From Plantago elongata (Eukaryota > Streptophyta > Magnoliopsida > Lamiales > Plantaginaceae), in assembly GCA_036897095.1 (NCBI GenBank), contig JAYMSP010003027.1, positions 1 to 21,465 on the forward strand: a stretch of DNA of 21,465 bases. The letters are read 5' to 3'. The stretch's first letter is position 1, and each line of letters opens with the position of its first letter. The translations under genes and the position numbers were made by a program. Below are positions 8,903 to 18,522 of the stretch, piece by piece. The notes beneath the pieces are model-generated. The model did not search any database. It saw only the letters and a list, made by a program, of their open reading frames with translations, and had not been told where the DNA came from.

Positions 8903-11530
8903 CTGCAGCCGCAAGTTAAAAATTGAAATGACTTACAAAAATCGGAAGCATCAAACACAACTACGGTATGTGTTGATGGTTGCCCTCGAGTGATATTAAC
9001 CAAGTGATCAGCCCAGAAGTCAATCACATATGAGAGGGGGATGGAGGTGTTATGGATTAAATAAACAAAATAATACATACAATACAATGAGTAATGTTGG
9101 ATTAACTTACTGAAGTTGTGAGTGCACTATTGTTGATGGTGTTCATGATATCATCACAGTCAATAGAAATGGGTATTCGAACACAATCAATACATTGAAA
9201 CATTGTTTTCCAAGAATCATTGTATGGCAAAGAATCAAAGTCCGCAAGGTGTTGCATCACCTTGGTATCCAGCGACTCTTGATTGCTTTGTACAAGATCA
9301 GTATGAATTTAAAACCTTGTTTGTCAGTAGTTAAGGATGCATATGTATTACAAACATTGCATTTCACATGAACTAATTTTTCAGGAACATCAGCCACTTC
9401 TGTTGCTGCCTCCTCGCTATTCTGTGAAAGAAAAATAGAAATTTCAACTAATTGCAGGACTTGACCTGTTATCGTTGTTTTTGTTGCTATTAGTGTGTTT
9501 AAATAGAGTTTTGATTCAACATAACAACATCCCGAATTTGTAATCTACTGAGGCTGAGAAAACAGATGTACTGTGGAACTGCAAAAACTCATATTTAGTT
9601 TCACCTCAGCTCTATATTTGCCTTGACATCTGAGTAAAAATCCCAATCTTCAGTATCTGGTACAATGGGATTTTGACCAAACCGTTCATTCGCAATGAAC
9701 TCATCCACCTTTTCAGCTCTAGCTAATCTCTGTAGATAGCTCGCAAATTCTGCATCTGATTCTGCAAATGTTTGATTTAAGGCTAGGTGAACAATTATGT
9801 GATCAATTCAGGTCACGCGAGTAAATTTCAAAAGCCGGGTAACTTACTCAGAAATTCTTTGTCATTCATATCAAATTTGGAAAATATGGCATTCTTTCCC
9901 TAAAAATTAAAGGACCGAAAAGATAATACATATTTTTTCATAATATTAAAATGCATCTCACATTGGAGGAAAACAATTACATAGTTGAGGAATGCCTTAT
10001 AAGGTGAATCATCAAATAACAATGTGTTAGTTGAATCATACATTGGAAATGTTTTCCAAACCTTCTCTATATCCTTAAACATCACTTTTCCGCGAATTTA
10101 GGAACCCGTATTGATGACACGGTACACCTCTCCTGACCCTGCAAAACACAGCAGCTGAGCAAGACATTGTTATTTAAATTTACCATAATATTATGTGGTT
10201 AGAAATTAGGTCTCACCCAGCAGAATTTCAACTTCCCAGACAAACTTTGGTCTATTCGAGGAACGTCTCTGAACACATTATTTCTGAAAAGAAATGATTC
10301 AAAGTGAAAAAATGAAAAATAAAAATAAAAAGTACAGTATATTAATTGATTAATTAAAATTATATGTTCACACATACTCATATTTAGAGGACAAATTTGC
10401 TAATTCAAAGTGATTGGTCAAAAGGTTCAAGAACTCTTGGCAATATGGTCTAGGATTTTTAAGTACAAGAAGCACCCCGTTCAAAAACAAGAATAAGAAG
10501 CTTTCGATTCTTCTGTGGCCACAATCCCATGCCCTCCTCAAGTACATTGTTGTTGTTCAATGGGTTTGTTTCATCCTCAGTCTTCTACATTAGTAATAAT
10601 GAGTTGAGTGATAATAATGATGAATTAAAAAAATAAGAACAATAATTTCAATAAAAGAATACCTCCAAATGCTCTGCCCATTTGACAATATAAGTTTGAA
10701 CCAGACTACCTTCCAACTCTTTTCGAATTTTCTCTGGTCCCAATCCCATGCCCTCCTCAAGTACACTGATGTTGTTCAATGGATCTGTTTCAGCCTCAGT
10801 CTTCTACATTAGTAATAATGAGTTAAGTTATAATAATGAGGGAGTAAATAAATAAGAACATTAACTTCAATAAAAGAATAACCCCGAGGGCTCTGCCTGT
10901 TTGCCCGTATTGGTCTGAACAAGACTATCTTCCAACTCTTTTCGATTTTTCTCTGGCCCCCAATCCCATGCCCTCCTCAAGTACACTGTTGTTGTTCAAT
11001 GGGTCTATTTCAGATGCAGTCTTCTACATTAGTTATAATGAGTTGAGTGATGATAATGAGGGAGTAAGTAAATAAAAATAGTAATTTCAATAAAAGAATA
11101 CCCCCGAGGGCTCTGCCTGTTTGACAATATTGGTCTGAACAAATCTATCTTCCAACTCTTTTCGATTTTTCTCTGGCCCCAATCTCATGCCCTCCTCAAG
11201 TACAATGTTGTTGTTCAATGGGTCTGTTTCAGCCTCAGTCTTCTACATTAGTAATAATGAGTTGAACGATAATAATGAGAGAGTAAATAAATAAGAACAT
11301 TAATTTCAATGAAAGAATACCCTCGAGGGCTCTACCTATTTGACAATATTGGTCTGAACAAGTCTATCTTCCAACTCTTTTCGATTTTTCTATGGCCCCA
11401 ATCCCATGCCCTCCTCAAGTACATTGTTGTTCAATAGATCTGTTTCGGCCTCAGTCTTCTATATTAGTAATAATGTGTTGAGTGATAATAATGAGGGAGT
11501 AAATAAATAAGAACAGTGATTACACTAACA
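8903..11530. repeat. Segmental duplication, copy A
   Basis: From about 8903 rightwards the sequence aligns by eye, with high identity and small indels, to the segment beginning at about 19516. The match starts at tgcagccgcaagtt (A) against tgcagccgtaagtg (B) and covers exons and introns alike, so it is genomic duplication rather than retroposition. The right limit is set by the exon array, where pairing becomes ambiguous. Left of 8903 copy A is unrelated to B, so the later C48 exons are missing here. Confidence 0.85.
8937..10584 (-). pseudogene. Locus A: FCP1/NIF-like HAD domain plus start of C48 domain, broken
   Basis: Exons by splice signals: 10378-10584, 10217-10283, 9981-10138, 9848-9899, 9605-9761, 9111-9421 and 8937-9027. 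The HAD part shows NPRPYCQEF, VPRIDQSLSGKLKFCW, GQERCTV, NTLLFDDSPYKAFLNY (motif IV acidic pair), GKNAIFSKFDMNDKEFL, LQRLARAEKVDEFI and RFGQNPI, the order seen in plant proteins with an FCP1-homology (NLI-interacting-factor-like) phosphatase domain. The last two exons lead into a C48 peptidase-like N-terminus (VIDFWADHLV, then HTVVVFDASDF). Damage is extensive. A one-base gain destroys the DLNG nucleophile motif near 10470. There are frameshifts before VMFKDIEK, near the end of the fifth exon, and in the linker exon. The acceptor before VIDFW reads TG instead of AG. No later C48 exons follow. A functional product is unlikely. Confidence 0.75.
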
Positions 11531-11670
11531 CCAGAGGGCTCTACCTGGTTGATAATATTGGTCTAAACAACACTATCTTCCAACTCTTCAATGTCACCCT
11601 TACTTTTAATGTCATGATCCACGATATTTTTCATATCTTCATTGCATCCTTTACTATTCAACGTCTGATC
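10590..11670 (-). repeat. Tandem array of a 47-codon exon with its intron (period about 219 bp)
   Basis: Five consecutive copies on the minus strand: exons at 11532-11664 (diverged), 11321-11458, 11102-11242, 10883-11023 and 10663-10803. A sixth copy is fused to the first HAD exon (10378-10584). Each unit starts after ATGTAG or similar and ends before GTATTC or similar. Typical exons are 141 bases, phase 0 at both ends, reading KTEAETDPLNNN, VLEEGMGLGPEK, RKELEDSLVQTNIVKQAEP. Copies 10663-10803 and 11102-11242 are fully open. 11321-11458 has two in-frame stops, 10883-11023 a one-base insertion, and 11532-11664 a TAG. Introns are as similar as exons, so the unit was copied as genomic DNA. The peptide is acidic and probably helical; no known domain is recognised. 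Confidence 0.85.
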
Positions 11671-12012
11671 CAATAATAATGAGACATAAAATACAGTTAA
11701 ACTCTAATCTTCAGAATTCATTCAAAAGATGCTGAAACCTTTTTTTTTTTTTAAATTACATCATAGAGGTCAATTTTTATTAGATGCAAATGTAGGTTTG
11801 TGAATGAAGTTTTAAACTATTTAGGGACATATGAGTACCTTATAATGTCTTAAGAATACAGCCAAAAACAAAAACATGATAAACAACTTGAAAAAATTGA
11901 ACCTTTAAATGGCAGTAAATTAAAAAAAATGACTACCTACATGTCCATTTTACATTAGTAATAATGAGTTGAGTGACAATAATGAGGGAGTAAATATATA
12001 AGAACAGTAATT

Positions 12013-12770
12013 TCAATAAAATGAGAGCTCTGCCTGTTTGATAATATTGGTTTGATCGAGACTATCTTCCAACTCTTTAATGTCACTATCCATTGAGGGC
12101 TCTGCATGTTTGACAATATTGGTCTGATCAAGACTATCTTCCAACTCTTTATTGTTCAATGGATTTTCCAGCTCTTTATTCTCATCCTTACTATACAAGG
12201 TCACATTAACAAATACCACCTCAACTACAACGTCATAGTCAGATGGATTTGCTAATTTACTCTTACAAACATCCAATACAATGGAGATTCTGTAAGTATT
12301 AACCTGAATCTGAATTTATATTACTTCAACTATGCGTTAATGACTATGACAAAGACAAACCTTGTCCTCTTCAAGATAATAAATACTTACTTGTTCATTA
12401 AGATTCAGTTCGAAACCCATTGCCCATTATTGTAATAATTTGAGCATATGAACACCAGAACTGCTAGCATCTTTCTGATGTGAAATGTCCCTTACGATAA
12501 AAAAAAATTATGGGGGGATTGATGTCGAAATATGTTTGTAACACCCATGCCTATAAGGAAATAAAGTCGTCATAGAAAATTTAATGGAGCCAGGCAACAT
12601 GTTGCACAAAGAAAGATTGAGAAGGATATGAATGCACTAACCACAGCTTTAATCATAGGATTTTTTTATAGTCATCCAATATCAAGGAATCGAATATATA
12701 CTTTGCCTTCACTTCTCTTTCACAAACAACTAAAAAACCAATGACTTTGATGAAGGACAGGGAAAAATAT
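12013..12770 (-). pseudogene. Diverged C48 (Ulp1-like) peptidase core, broken, leading into the exon array
   Basis: Exons suggested by splice sites: 12642-12770, 12496-12550, 12391-12474 and 12013-12309. The first reads FSLSFIKVIGFLVV, CEREVKAKYIFDSL and MIKAV; YIFDSL is the usual strand with the catalytic-Asp position of C48 enzymes. The second reads AWVLQTYFDINP. The third reads DASSSGVHMLKLLQ, a stop, then WAMGFELNLNEQ. This aligns with the family's xDCGVxVLK block but has Ser where the nucleophilic Cys should be. The fourth begins VNTYRISIVLDVCKSKLAN, like C48 C-termini, then SKDENKELENP and two copies of KELEDSLDQTNI that resemble the array peptide. Frames break at homopolymer runs (A7 near 12665, C6/T9 near 12510), and the donor after the last exon is deleted. 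The family call rests on pattern and order, not on alignment scores. Confidence 0.6.
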
Positions 12771-13639
12771 CTGCAATATCAGACAGTTAGATAAATCAGA
12801 ATATGGACACCCAGAACACCAATGTGGAAAAATTAGGGCACGTTATATTCGAAACAAATGCTAGTTTCACATCATACTAGATACTACTGGTAGTTGTAGT
12901 ACAAAAATGTTCTCAGTTATTTGTTTGTACATAGACTTCCCCCTTAAATAAATCATAGTCACACAAGTCGAGGTACGACCGGGGTCGAAATTTGACATTA
13001 CTATCGAACCCGGCACAAGGAGGTATACTCATTATTTTATTTTTTATTTTTTATTTTTTATTAATTAGTTTATCGCAAGTATGTACTGAAGTTTTATTAA
13101 TAAAATGCAGTATGTTTTGTATCTTTACTGGCCAAATATTATCTTGTTTAGTACTTTAATTAGGATTAACATTGTAACAGTAACTCCCAAGTTCCCAAAA
13201 GTGTTAGACCTTCTTCATACTTAATTACAATATTAATCTGTATAATGGGAAATGACAAAATTAGATACTACATTTTACAATACATTGGTTTTTTCTTGTA
13301 CTTCATTCCAATTCTCATAATGTCATCTAGTCACTCCCTACAAACAGAAGTCGAACATTTTTCTTCCCTCAACCATGGACTTGGTTCAAAAACCGTATTC
13401 GTTTGGGGACGAACGAACCAAGTTGAAAGTCGATGATGTTTATGGAGAATTCCATGACTATGAAATATATTGTGATAGATCAGTCTCAACCCCTCATAAA
13501 TGGGGATACAATGTTAAAACAATTGGAAAATTAGAAATTTTGAATTATTGAATATTGATACTAGAACCACTCATGTCTCTTATGTATCTAGAAATAAACG
13601 CTTGTTTGATATTATACTAGAAAATCATGTTTATTTATT
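12771..13639. other. Spacer with repeat fragments
   Basis: No gene could be supported. The stretch at 12925-12975 (atagacttcccccttaaata) and the stretch at 13470-13560 (cccctcataaatgggga, then ttttgaattattgaat) resemble pieces of the repeat family at 17590-18345. The 63-codon plus-strand frame at 13245-13436 has no recognised domain. The remaining upstream part of the C48 core probably began in this interval but is too decayed to trace. Confidence 0.4.
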
Positions 13640-13691
13640 CAACCCCTAAAGCTGATTTTTTGAGATCCTAATCACAACCAACAAGGTAGTT

Positions 13692-13910
13692 ATTGCATAT
13701 ACTTCATTGATGGAACACAAGTTGTTCCACCTAAAGAAGATCCTGAGTATAAAGCCTAGTCTAAATGCAATACACTCATACTCTCTTGGCTTACGCATTC
13801 AGTTTCAATTGAGATTAAGAATGCATACCTTTTTTGCTTGTCTGATTTCCGAAGTCCATGTGGATTCATTTACATTGGGGTACTTCAAGACAAAATCATT
13901 CTACAGGTGT
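13692..13910 (+). pseudogene. Remnant of a Ty1/copia retrotransposon gag N-terminus
   Basis: One plus-strand frame reads FIDGTQVVPPKEDPEYKA, then TAG, then NTLILSWLTHSVSIEIKN. The spacing of the DGT..PP, DPEY and (L)ILSWL blocks matches the gag region of plant Ty1/copia elements, where an IDG..PPP motif precedes a (D)xxLLSWL motif. The frame has a stop and no intact start. No LTRs, protease, integrase or reverse transcriptase were found nearby, so this is an isolated, inactive fragment. The longer frame at 13707-13925 is in another phase. Confidence 0.45.
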
Positions 13911-14074
13911 AATGTGAATTTATAAGCAAGAGTCGGTATAGATTAGAAAAGTGACATGACATTAGTCAAAGCAATTGAACATACCAAGGTTAGGCATCAG
14001 TAGAGAGATACTCTTTTTTTGCCCAATATTTGGAAAAGTTTATTAAGGTATCCCTGTGGACAATCAAATAAAAT

Positions 14075-14285
14075 CATATATTGCATATGCAAATTCAGTA
14101 AAAACAACCTTAAACACTCTCCTTCGGATTTCTACCCTTCAATAGGTCTCCCAAATGATTAACAATTTGTGACCAAGAATACTCTACTAACTAAAACAGG
14201 CAGTATAATCTTTTCTAATAAACACCGATCACCGGTATTATTAACATAGACAGTAGAAATTCGAGAACAATTAAATTCCTAGTAC
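14075..14285. repeat. Isolated partial copy of the 500-bp tandem repeat
   Basis: From ttgcatatgcaaattcag through ccttaaacactctcc, tctacccttcaatagg, gtgaccaagaat and aaaacaggcagtataatc, this follows the unit found four times at 15262-17490. It lacks the central part present there (the aattactagtagatttc portion). It lies at the 3' side of the broken gene at 14300-15137, so repeat copies flank that gene on both sides. Confidence 0.8.
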
Positions 14286-14299
14286 TTTGAGTTTCATCT

Positions 14300-15137
14300 G
14301 TGATATGTTACCGACCAACTCCTTCATGTAGGATTTCCCCAACATGATTTCATAGCGTAGAATGCACATGCTCAAGCTGAATATTTTGATGTTCATGTTG
14401 TTGACAAATAAAAGCACATAAGAGGTAGCTATTTTCTATAACTAAAAACATAACTGAAAAATGTTAATTTATAGTAAAGTAGGAAAGTTTAAGTAACGCG
14501 TCTTACTTCTTTCAGATATGTAAATGATATGATATTTGCAAGTTTGATATCCAGCGAACCAAGGTCTTTCGAAATAATGTTAAGTTTGGTTTCAAGGGTT
14601 CTCTAGGTATACAAATGTTAGTTTTACACTTTGGTTCCATTAATGCTCTTTACTTGAGATAAATGAAAAGGTTAAAAGTTGAAAATGAATGTATACTTGC
14701 AGACTTCTGTGTCTTTTCCATATATTTTACAGATGAAGTACTGGAGCTTTTCTTCCTTTTTTTTCTTTGAAATTTTTTCTTTCTCTAGGAGTTCTGATGA
14801 TTTCCTTTTCTTCTTTTGAATGCTTTCTTGTTGTACGAACACAATATTGGTTATTGACTGAATAGGATACATGCTCTTTACTTCAGTTAAATGAAATGGT
14901 ATAAAGTTGAAAATGAATGTACATAATTACCAAGTGCATTTTCTTCAAGTCTGATTTCAAATCCATCAACCTCTTAGACACTATTTTGCATTCCTCAGGA
15001 CTCGGCTTACAAAGCGGCAACAAATGGCCTTCCAGAACCTTAATTTGTAGAGTTATAGCCTCCTCCGTTTTGTCTTGGCCAATTTCCTACAGTTGATTAA
15101 TTTTCTTGAGCAATGCAGATGCGGCGGCTTGATCCAT
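14300..15137 (-). pseudogene. Broken multi-exon gene for a charged coiled-coil-like protein
   Basis: Proposed exons, minus strand: about 14932-15137, a second running from about 14857 down to about 14705, about 14508-14605, and a last block at about 14310-14400. Exon 1 starts MDQAAASALLKKINQL, then an in-frame TAG, then EIGQDKTEEAITLQIKVLEG and LCKPSPEECKIVSKRLMDLK, ending at HL before GTAATT. Exon 2 follows CAG with SITNIVFVQQESIQKKKRK and SKKKKEEKLQYFICKIYG. Exon 3 reads TLETKLNIISKDLGSLDIK and ISFTYLKE before GTAAGA. The last block reads QQHEHQNIQLEHVHSTL, a stop, then NHVGEILHE. Exons 1-3 can be joined in phase 0, although the donor of exon 2 is weak. Heptad-like leucines and many charged residues suggest coiled coil. 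No known family was recognised. It points towards locus A and could be its decayed 5' part, which is only an inference. Confidence 0.45.
14641..14925. repeat. Short local direct duplication
   Basis: The phrase beginning atgctctttacttgag at 14642 and running through gttgaaaatgaatgta recurs with a few changes from about 14871 (atgctctttacttcag to gaatgtac). The two copies of about 55 bases flank exon 2 of the broken coiled-coil gene, so that exon and its borders may have arisen by a local duplication. Confidence 0.65.
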
Positions 15138-15261
15138 GCTAACACTTTAACAACCATCAATGATATCATATGATTAGAAAGACAGTGTTGTTAAATCTTT
15201 CTATTCGCTGCATTCGTTTTTTTCTTTTTTTGGAAAACGATTGTTTTATGCCAAGTAATTA

Positions 15262-17490
15262 GTTGAACACATCAACTCAATACATAGAGTCCAAATCTCA
15301 AACATTAAAGCAGCTACAAGCAACTAAACTCGAGGATAACCAATAAGACGTTTGCAAACATCAACTAGCTTGTTATTCAACAAACATCTACCTACAACTT
15401 GTTATCCGACAAACATCTACGTACAACTTGTATATCTATATTGGCACACTGAAAGAAACAATGATTCCTCATACCTACATTGCATATACAAATTCAGCAC
15501 ATACAACCTTAAACATTCGCTTTCTTGGATTTCTACCCTTCAGTAGGCCTCCCAAATGATTACCAGTTTGTGACCAAGAATCAAATTACTACTCCCTCCG
15601 TCCCGTACAATAAGACACGTATTTCTTTTATGGACGTCCCACGAAACTATTAACGTCCCACAAATAGCAAAAAAACACCTCCACTAACTAATTTAATATT
15701 CATATTATACTCAAAAAGTACATCCACTAACTAAAAATCACCACTAACTAATTTAATATTCATATTATAACAATAAACAATTGACTGCATTAAAAACAAC
15801 GCCGAAAAGTTTTGTGTCTTATTGTATGGGACGGAGGGAGTAGTAGATTTCATATTAATGCATAATTACTTATGATCAATTACCAAGCCCAACGAATATG
15901 CAATTCAATTCTTTAAAATAGAAGAATACTCAACTAAAATAGGCAGTATTATCTTGTTCAATACACACCGGTATTATTAACACTGGCAGTATCAACTAAT
16001 ATTTGACTCAAGTAACATCTACTAGAATAAAGAGGCAGTAAGTAATAAGTTCAAAACATCAACTCAATACATAGAGTCCAAATCTCAAACATCAAAGCAA
16101 CTACAAGCAATTAAACTCTAGGATAACCAACAAGACGTTTGCAAACATCAACTAGCTTGTTATCCGACAAACATCTACGTATATTTTGTATATATACACT
16201 GGCACACTAAAAGAAACAATGATTCCTCAATACCCACAATGCATATACAATTCAGAAAAATACAGCCTTAAACACTCGCCTTCTTGAATTTCTACCCTTC
16301 AGTAGGCCTCCAAAATGATTACCGGTTTGTGAACAAGAATCAAATTACTAGTAGATTTCATAGTAATACATAATTACTTATGATCAATTACTAAGCTCCA
16401 CAACTAAGCAATGCAATTCTCTGAAATAAAAAAATACTCAACTAAAACAGGCAGTATAATCTCGTTCAATACACATTGGTATTATTACAGGTTGTAACAA
16501 CTAATATTTGACTCAAGTAAAAGCTACTAGAATAAAGAGGCAGTAAATAATAAGTTCAACACATCATCTCAATACATAGAGTTCAAATCTCAAACATCAA
16601 AGCAGAACAAGCAACTAAACTATAGGATAACCAACAAGACGTTTGCAAACATCAACTAGCTTGTTATCCGACAAACATCTATGTACATCTTGTATATCTA
16701 TACATGCACACTAAAAGAAATAATGATTCCTCAATACCCACACCGCATATACAATTCAACAAATACAGCCTTAAACACTCGACTTCTTGGATTTCTATCC
16801 TTCAATAGGCCTCCAAAATGATTACCGGTTTGTGACCAAGAATCAAATTACTAGTAGATTTCATAGTAATGCATAATTACTTATGATCAATTACCAAGCT
16901 CCACAACTAAGCAATGCAATCTCTGAAATAGAAAAATACTCAACTAAAACATGCAGTATAATCTCGTTCAATACACACCGGTATTATTACAGGCTGTAAC
17001 AACTAATATTTGACTCAAGTAAAAGCTACTAGAATAAAGAGGCAGTAAGTAAAAAGTTCAACACATCAACTCAATACATAGAGTTCAATCTCAAACATCA
17101 AAGCAACTACAAGCAACTAAACTATAGGATAACCAACAAGACATTTAAACATCAACTAGCTTGTTATCCGACAAACATCTAACTACAACTTCTATTCTAT
17201 ATTGCACACTAAAAAGATACAATGATTCCTCAATACCCACACTGAATGTACGAATTCAACACAAAGCCTTAAGCACTCGCCTTCTTGGATTTCAATAGGC
17301 CTCCCAAATGATTACCAGTTTTTGACCAAGAATCAAATTACTAGGAGATTTCATAGTAATGTATAACTACTTATGATCAGTTACCAAGCCCAACAAATAA
17401 GAAATTCAATTCTCTGAAATAGAAAAATACTCAACTAAAACAGGCAGTGTGAAATAGCAATAATACTCAATTAGAACAGACAATATGATC
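15262..17490. repeat. Tandem array, four units of about 500 bp
   Basis: Units begin near 15262, 16049, 16554 and 17057 with a phrase like gttcaacacatcaactcaat, followed by acatagagtccaaatctc, gcaaacatcaactagctt, gttatccgacaaacatct, acaatgattcctcaatac, tctacccttcagtaggcc, gaatcaaattacta and aaaacaggcagtataatc. The first unit is longer because it carries a 249-bp MITE. Without it, units are about 500-540 bases, and the last is about 435 with small deletions. Frames are short and not conserved between units, so the array looks noncoding. It lies upstream of the broken gene at 14300-15137. Confidence 0.9.
15592..15840. mobile_element. Stowaway-like MITE, 249 bp
   Basis: The ends are ctccctccgtccc and its exact reverse complement gggacggagggag, the signature of plant Stowaway (Tc1/mariner) MITEs; the complementarity continues inward as gtacaataagacac against gtgtcttattgtat. 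The TA dinucleotide is duplicated at 15590-15591 and 15841-15842. The empty site is preserved in the sister units (aattactagtagattt near 16345 and 16847), which proves both the borders and the TA target duplication. No coding capacity; mobilised only in trans. Confidence 0.97.
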
Positions 17491-17589
17491 TCGTTCAATA
17501 CACGCCAATTTGAGGGTGAGGAACCGCGAGGAACAAACGATTTAAATCTAGATTCATAAGCAATCGTTTGGTTTCAATGACGATAGGGG

Positions 17590-18345
17590 TGTTTACCGGT
17601 TAATTGAGGTACATATGTCTAAATAACTCATAAATGTAGATAAAATGTCAAAATAATTGGTAACTTAGGAGTTTTGAATAATCGACATGTTTTCACTAGA
17701 AATGTCATATTGTTTATAATAAAAACTTAAACAATCGTTTGTTCAATTTCTCATTGTAAACAACTACTCATTTACGCTGTTCTGTACACAACTGTCAAGA
17801 CAAATAAAAAGTCAAGACATCTGTACACACAATCAGTTTATAGTGCAAGACACAGTCTTACTTTTTATTTGTAAATAGACTACCTCCTTAAATAAATTGA
17901 GGTACAGATGTCTAAGGGGTTGTTTGGGAAACAATTGTTATCGGTCCATTTGGCTCGATGAACAGTGATTTGGCCTAAAATACGCTTCAAATACCCCCAT
18001 TTCAATTCCATTCCAAACACAATTTCACCAAAATCCATCCAAATGTCCATTCAAATTCTATACCAATCAGCCCCTAAATAACCCATAAATTAGATAAAAT
18101 GTCAAAATAATTGGTAACTTGGGAGTTTTGAATAATCGACATGTTTACACTAGATATGACCACGAAATACGTAGTTGTTTACGTTATAGACTTTCTACTT
18201 AAATAAATTAAGATACAAAAGTCCAAATAACCCATAAATGTGGATAAAATGTCAAAATAATTGTTTAGGAATTTTGAATTGCAACATGTTAACATTATAT
18301 ACTTCCTCCTTACATAAATTTTGATAGAGCATTCTCAATCCCTCA
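17590..18345. repeat. Second repeat family, about three diverged copies
   Basis: A module running aaataaattgaggtaca, tgtctaaataacccataa, tagataaaatgtcaaaataa, tttggtaacttgggag-like text and ttttgaataatcgacatg occurs at 17606-17700, at 17885-17915 continued at 18075-18150, and at 18195-18290. Partial copies occur near 12929 and 13478. The middle copy is split by a MITE. A 17-base inverted repeat (caaataaaaagtcaagac against gtcttactttttatttg) lies at about 17800 and 17855. No coding frame was seen. Confidence 0.75.
17916..18074. mobile_element. Tourist-like MITE, 159 bp
   Basis: The ends read ggggttgtttgg and, in reverse complement, ggggctgattgg. TAA is duplicated at 17913-17915 and 18075-18077. 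The sister repeat at 17610-17625 (gtctaaataactcat) shows the same site without the element, so borders and target duplication are supported by an internal comparison. The TAA/TTA target and GGGG-type ends fit the PIF/Harbinger superfamily. Confidence 0.9.
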
Positions 18346-18480
18346 TAAATGGATTTTCCAGCTCTCTATTGCCATCCTTACTATCCTCAAAATGGATCTG
18401 AACATCAGGTTTTCCATGCATCATCGAATTGTAGTGGGACCATATATTTCACTCGAGTTCTTTTATACTTTGCTTGACAA
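18346..18480 (-). pseudogene. Fragment of a duplicated C48 exon
   Basis: A minus-strand frame reads HYNSMMHGKPDVQIHFED, then SKDGNRELENP. The first part repeats the HYNSKLHGDPDVHYEHVE of the C48 exon at 18996-19183, also at the DNA level (ccatgcatcatcgaattgta against ccatgcagcttcgaattgta). The second part repeats SKDENKELENP of the exon at 12013-12309. The fragment therefore joins two pieces found apart elsewhere in the window. A stop separates it from the preceding VIVKQSIKELE stretch. It has no start, and splicing is unknown. Confidence 0.6.
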
Positions 18481-18522
18481 TTACATTTGCAATATTTTGC
18501 GCGATATTCGCAGATAGCTGCC

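Noticed and set aside
10590-11670. Regularly spaced repeats considered as a CRISPR array or a satellite
   Set aside because: The unit is about 219 bp with no unique spacers, and each unit contains a splice-bounded 141-base open exon continuous with the HAD gene. The setting is a plant nuclear genome.
14672-14872. 66-codon frame taken as a stand-alone small gene
   Set aside because: It starts inside what looks like intron sequence before a CAG acceptor and is better explained as an internal exon of the broken gene at 14300-15137.
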